From Arenicellales bacterium (GTDB lineage: Bacteria > Pseudomonadota > Gammaproteobacteria > BMS3Bbin11): 14,918 nt of DNA. Position numbers and translations under genes: made by a program. Under the pieces are notes generated by a model. The model searched no databases, was not told the DNA's origin, and worked only from the letters and a program-made list of their open reading frames with translations. How positions within the stretch are numbered: the stretch's first letter is position 1; every line of letters starts with the position of its first letter. Below, piece by piece: positions 14,398-14,918 of the stretch. The stretch covers positions 1 through 14,918 of the forward strand of contig JARFQC010000030.1 in the NCBI GenBank assembly GCA_029287965.1, read 5' to 3'.

Positions 14398-14850
14398 ATG
14401 TCCGACTGGCGAATGAGCCTGAGCGAGCGGGAGATCGATATATTTCACGACAGCGTAGCACGCGCGCAGGCCAATGAAGTATTTCTCGATGCCTTCTACG
14501 ACGCCTTCATGGACAGTTCGGGTGAGGCGCAGTACCACTACAGTCGAGACAATATGCAGCAGGTCAAGCACAAACTGCACAGTACACTGAAGATGATTGC
14601 CCGGCTCAAGGATGAAGAGCCCGATTACGTCATCATGGGTGACATTCCCCGTATCAATACCCAGTTTCACGTTTCGGAAGGCATGTACCAGCTCTGGCTG
14701 GAAGCCCTGTTAAAGGCGGTCAGTCGCTGCGACCCGCACTTCAATAACTATCTCGAGGACATCTGGCGCCACATCGTCAGCGAGGCGATCGCGCATATGA
14801 TGAAGGGGATGGGATCCAGGCAGGACAATTTCCGTATCCGTGCCAGCTAG
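14398..14850 (+). CDS. Divergent globin-fold protein lacking the proximal histidine
   Basis: This 150-residue protein is clearly a paralogue of the preceding globin: EVFLDAFYDAFMDSS near the start and SRCDPHF, then LEDIWRHIVSEAIAHM near the end align without gaps. At the CD1 position it has Y48 instead of Phe, and at F8 it has N87 instead of His; the only nearby histidine, H91, is one helical turn later. Conservation is high before the E-F region and after Y97 but nearly absent between. It may bind haem differently or not at all; the role is unknown. The ATG at 14398 is chosen because AAGGG lies 4 bases upstream. Alternatives are ATG 14338, which adds 20 residues, and ATG 14413, which matches the first globin's N-terminus but lacks a Shine-Dalgarno. 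Confidence 0.8.
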   Translation: MSDWRMSLSEREIDIFHDSVARAQANEVFLDAFYDAFMDSSGEAQYHYSRDNMQQVKHKLHSTLKMIARLKDEEPDYVIMGDIPRINTQFHVSEGMYQLWLEALLKAVSRCDPHFNNYLEDIWRHIVSEAIAHMMKGMGSRQDNFRIRAS

Positions 14851-14918
14851 GTACCTTCCGCCAGCAGTTTTTCTGACAAACTGCGCAGGCGCCCGGCGGT
14901 TCCGATATCCATCCATTC
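14847..14918 (-). CDS. C-terminal end of a probable sugar-phosphate nucleotidyltransferase (partial)
   Basis: Only the last 23 codons are in the window, reading leftwards to a TAG. The peptide EWMDIGTAGRLRSLSEKL resembles the end of the NTP_transferase family (sugar-1-phosphate nucleotidyltransferases), where W-[ML]-D-[IV]-G-T followed by a helix is usual; MurU, the MurNAc-1-phosphate uridylyltransferase, is one candidate. The fragment is too short to decide. It converges with the second globin: the palindromic CTAG at 14847-14850 provides the stop codon for both strands. An inverted repeat at 14864-14884 (GCAGTTT/AAACTGC) lies within this coding end. Confidence 0.5.
   Translation of the reverse strand, partial: EWMDIGTAGRLRSLSEKLLAEGT

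Noticed and set aside
14864..14884. GCAGTTT/AAACTGC inverted repeat that resembles a bidirectional terminator after the second globin.
   Set aside because: The 7-bp stem lies inside the apparent coding end of the leftward gene, has few G:C pairs and no following T-run outside the stem.

Overview
The window is a chromosomal stretch from a gammaproteobacterium. Base composition looks moderately high in G+C by eye, and coding density is high. The evidence for the lineage is gene order: the cell-elongation cluster is continuous with the dacA-ybeD-lipB-lipA block, which in Escherichia coli lies with mrdA-mrdB-rlpA while mreBCD sits elsewhere. A divergent gatCA pair and the inserted mltB and dat genes suggest a lineage outside the enterics, possibly Chromatiales-like. 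That placement is inference. I saw no mobile elements, tRNA, rRNA or CRISPR.

Positions 1-1225, minus strand: gatC and the first 300 codons of gatA, two subunits of the amidotransferase that makes Gln-tRNA(Gln) and/or Asn-tRNA(Asn). A 301-base divergent spacer holds a plausible extended -10 promoter for mreB. Positions 1527-6991, plus strand: mreB, mreC, mreD, mrdA (PBP2) and rodA, the complete core of the Rod complex that builds lateral-wall peptidoglycan. Positions 7008-10966: mltB and rlpA (lytic transglycosylases), dacA (PBP5-type carboxypeptidase) and dat (D-amino acid transaminase), so synthesis, trimming and D-amino-acid supply sit together. Positions 10963-12999: ybeD, lipB and lipA, the last two being the lipoate synthesis pathway. 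Five junctions are ATGA stop/start overlaps (mreC/mreD, mrdA/rodA, mltB/rlpA, dat/ybeD, lipB/lipA), which suggests translationally coupled pairs.

Positions 13000-14850 are a different, more accessory module: a bacteriohemerythrin and two tandem, related single-domain globins, separated by AT-rich spacers with hairpins and repeats. The first globin keeps the expected proximal histidine and CD1 phenylalanine. The second has Asn and Tyr at these positions, and its similarity to the first collapses around the F helix, so it may have lost or rewired haem binding. This is the most unusual signal in the window. At the right edge a minus-strand gene ends with a tail resembling sugar-nucleotidyltransferases, and its stop codon shares a CTAG with the stop of the second globin.
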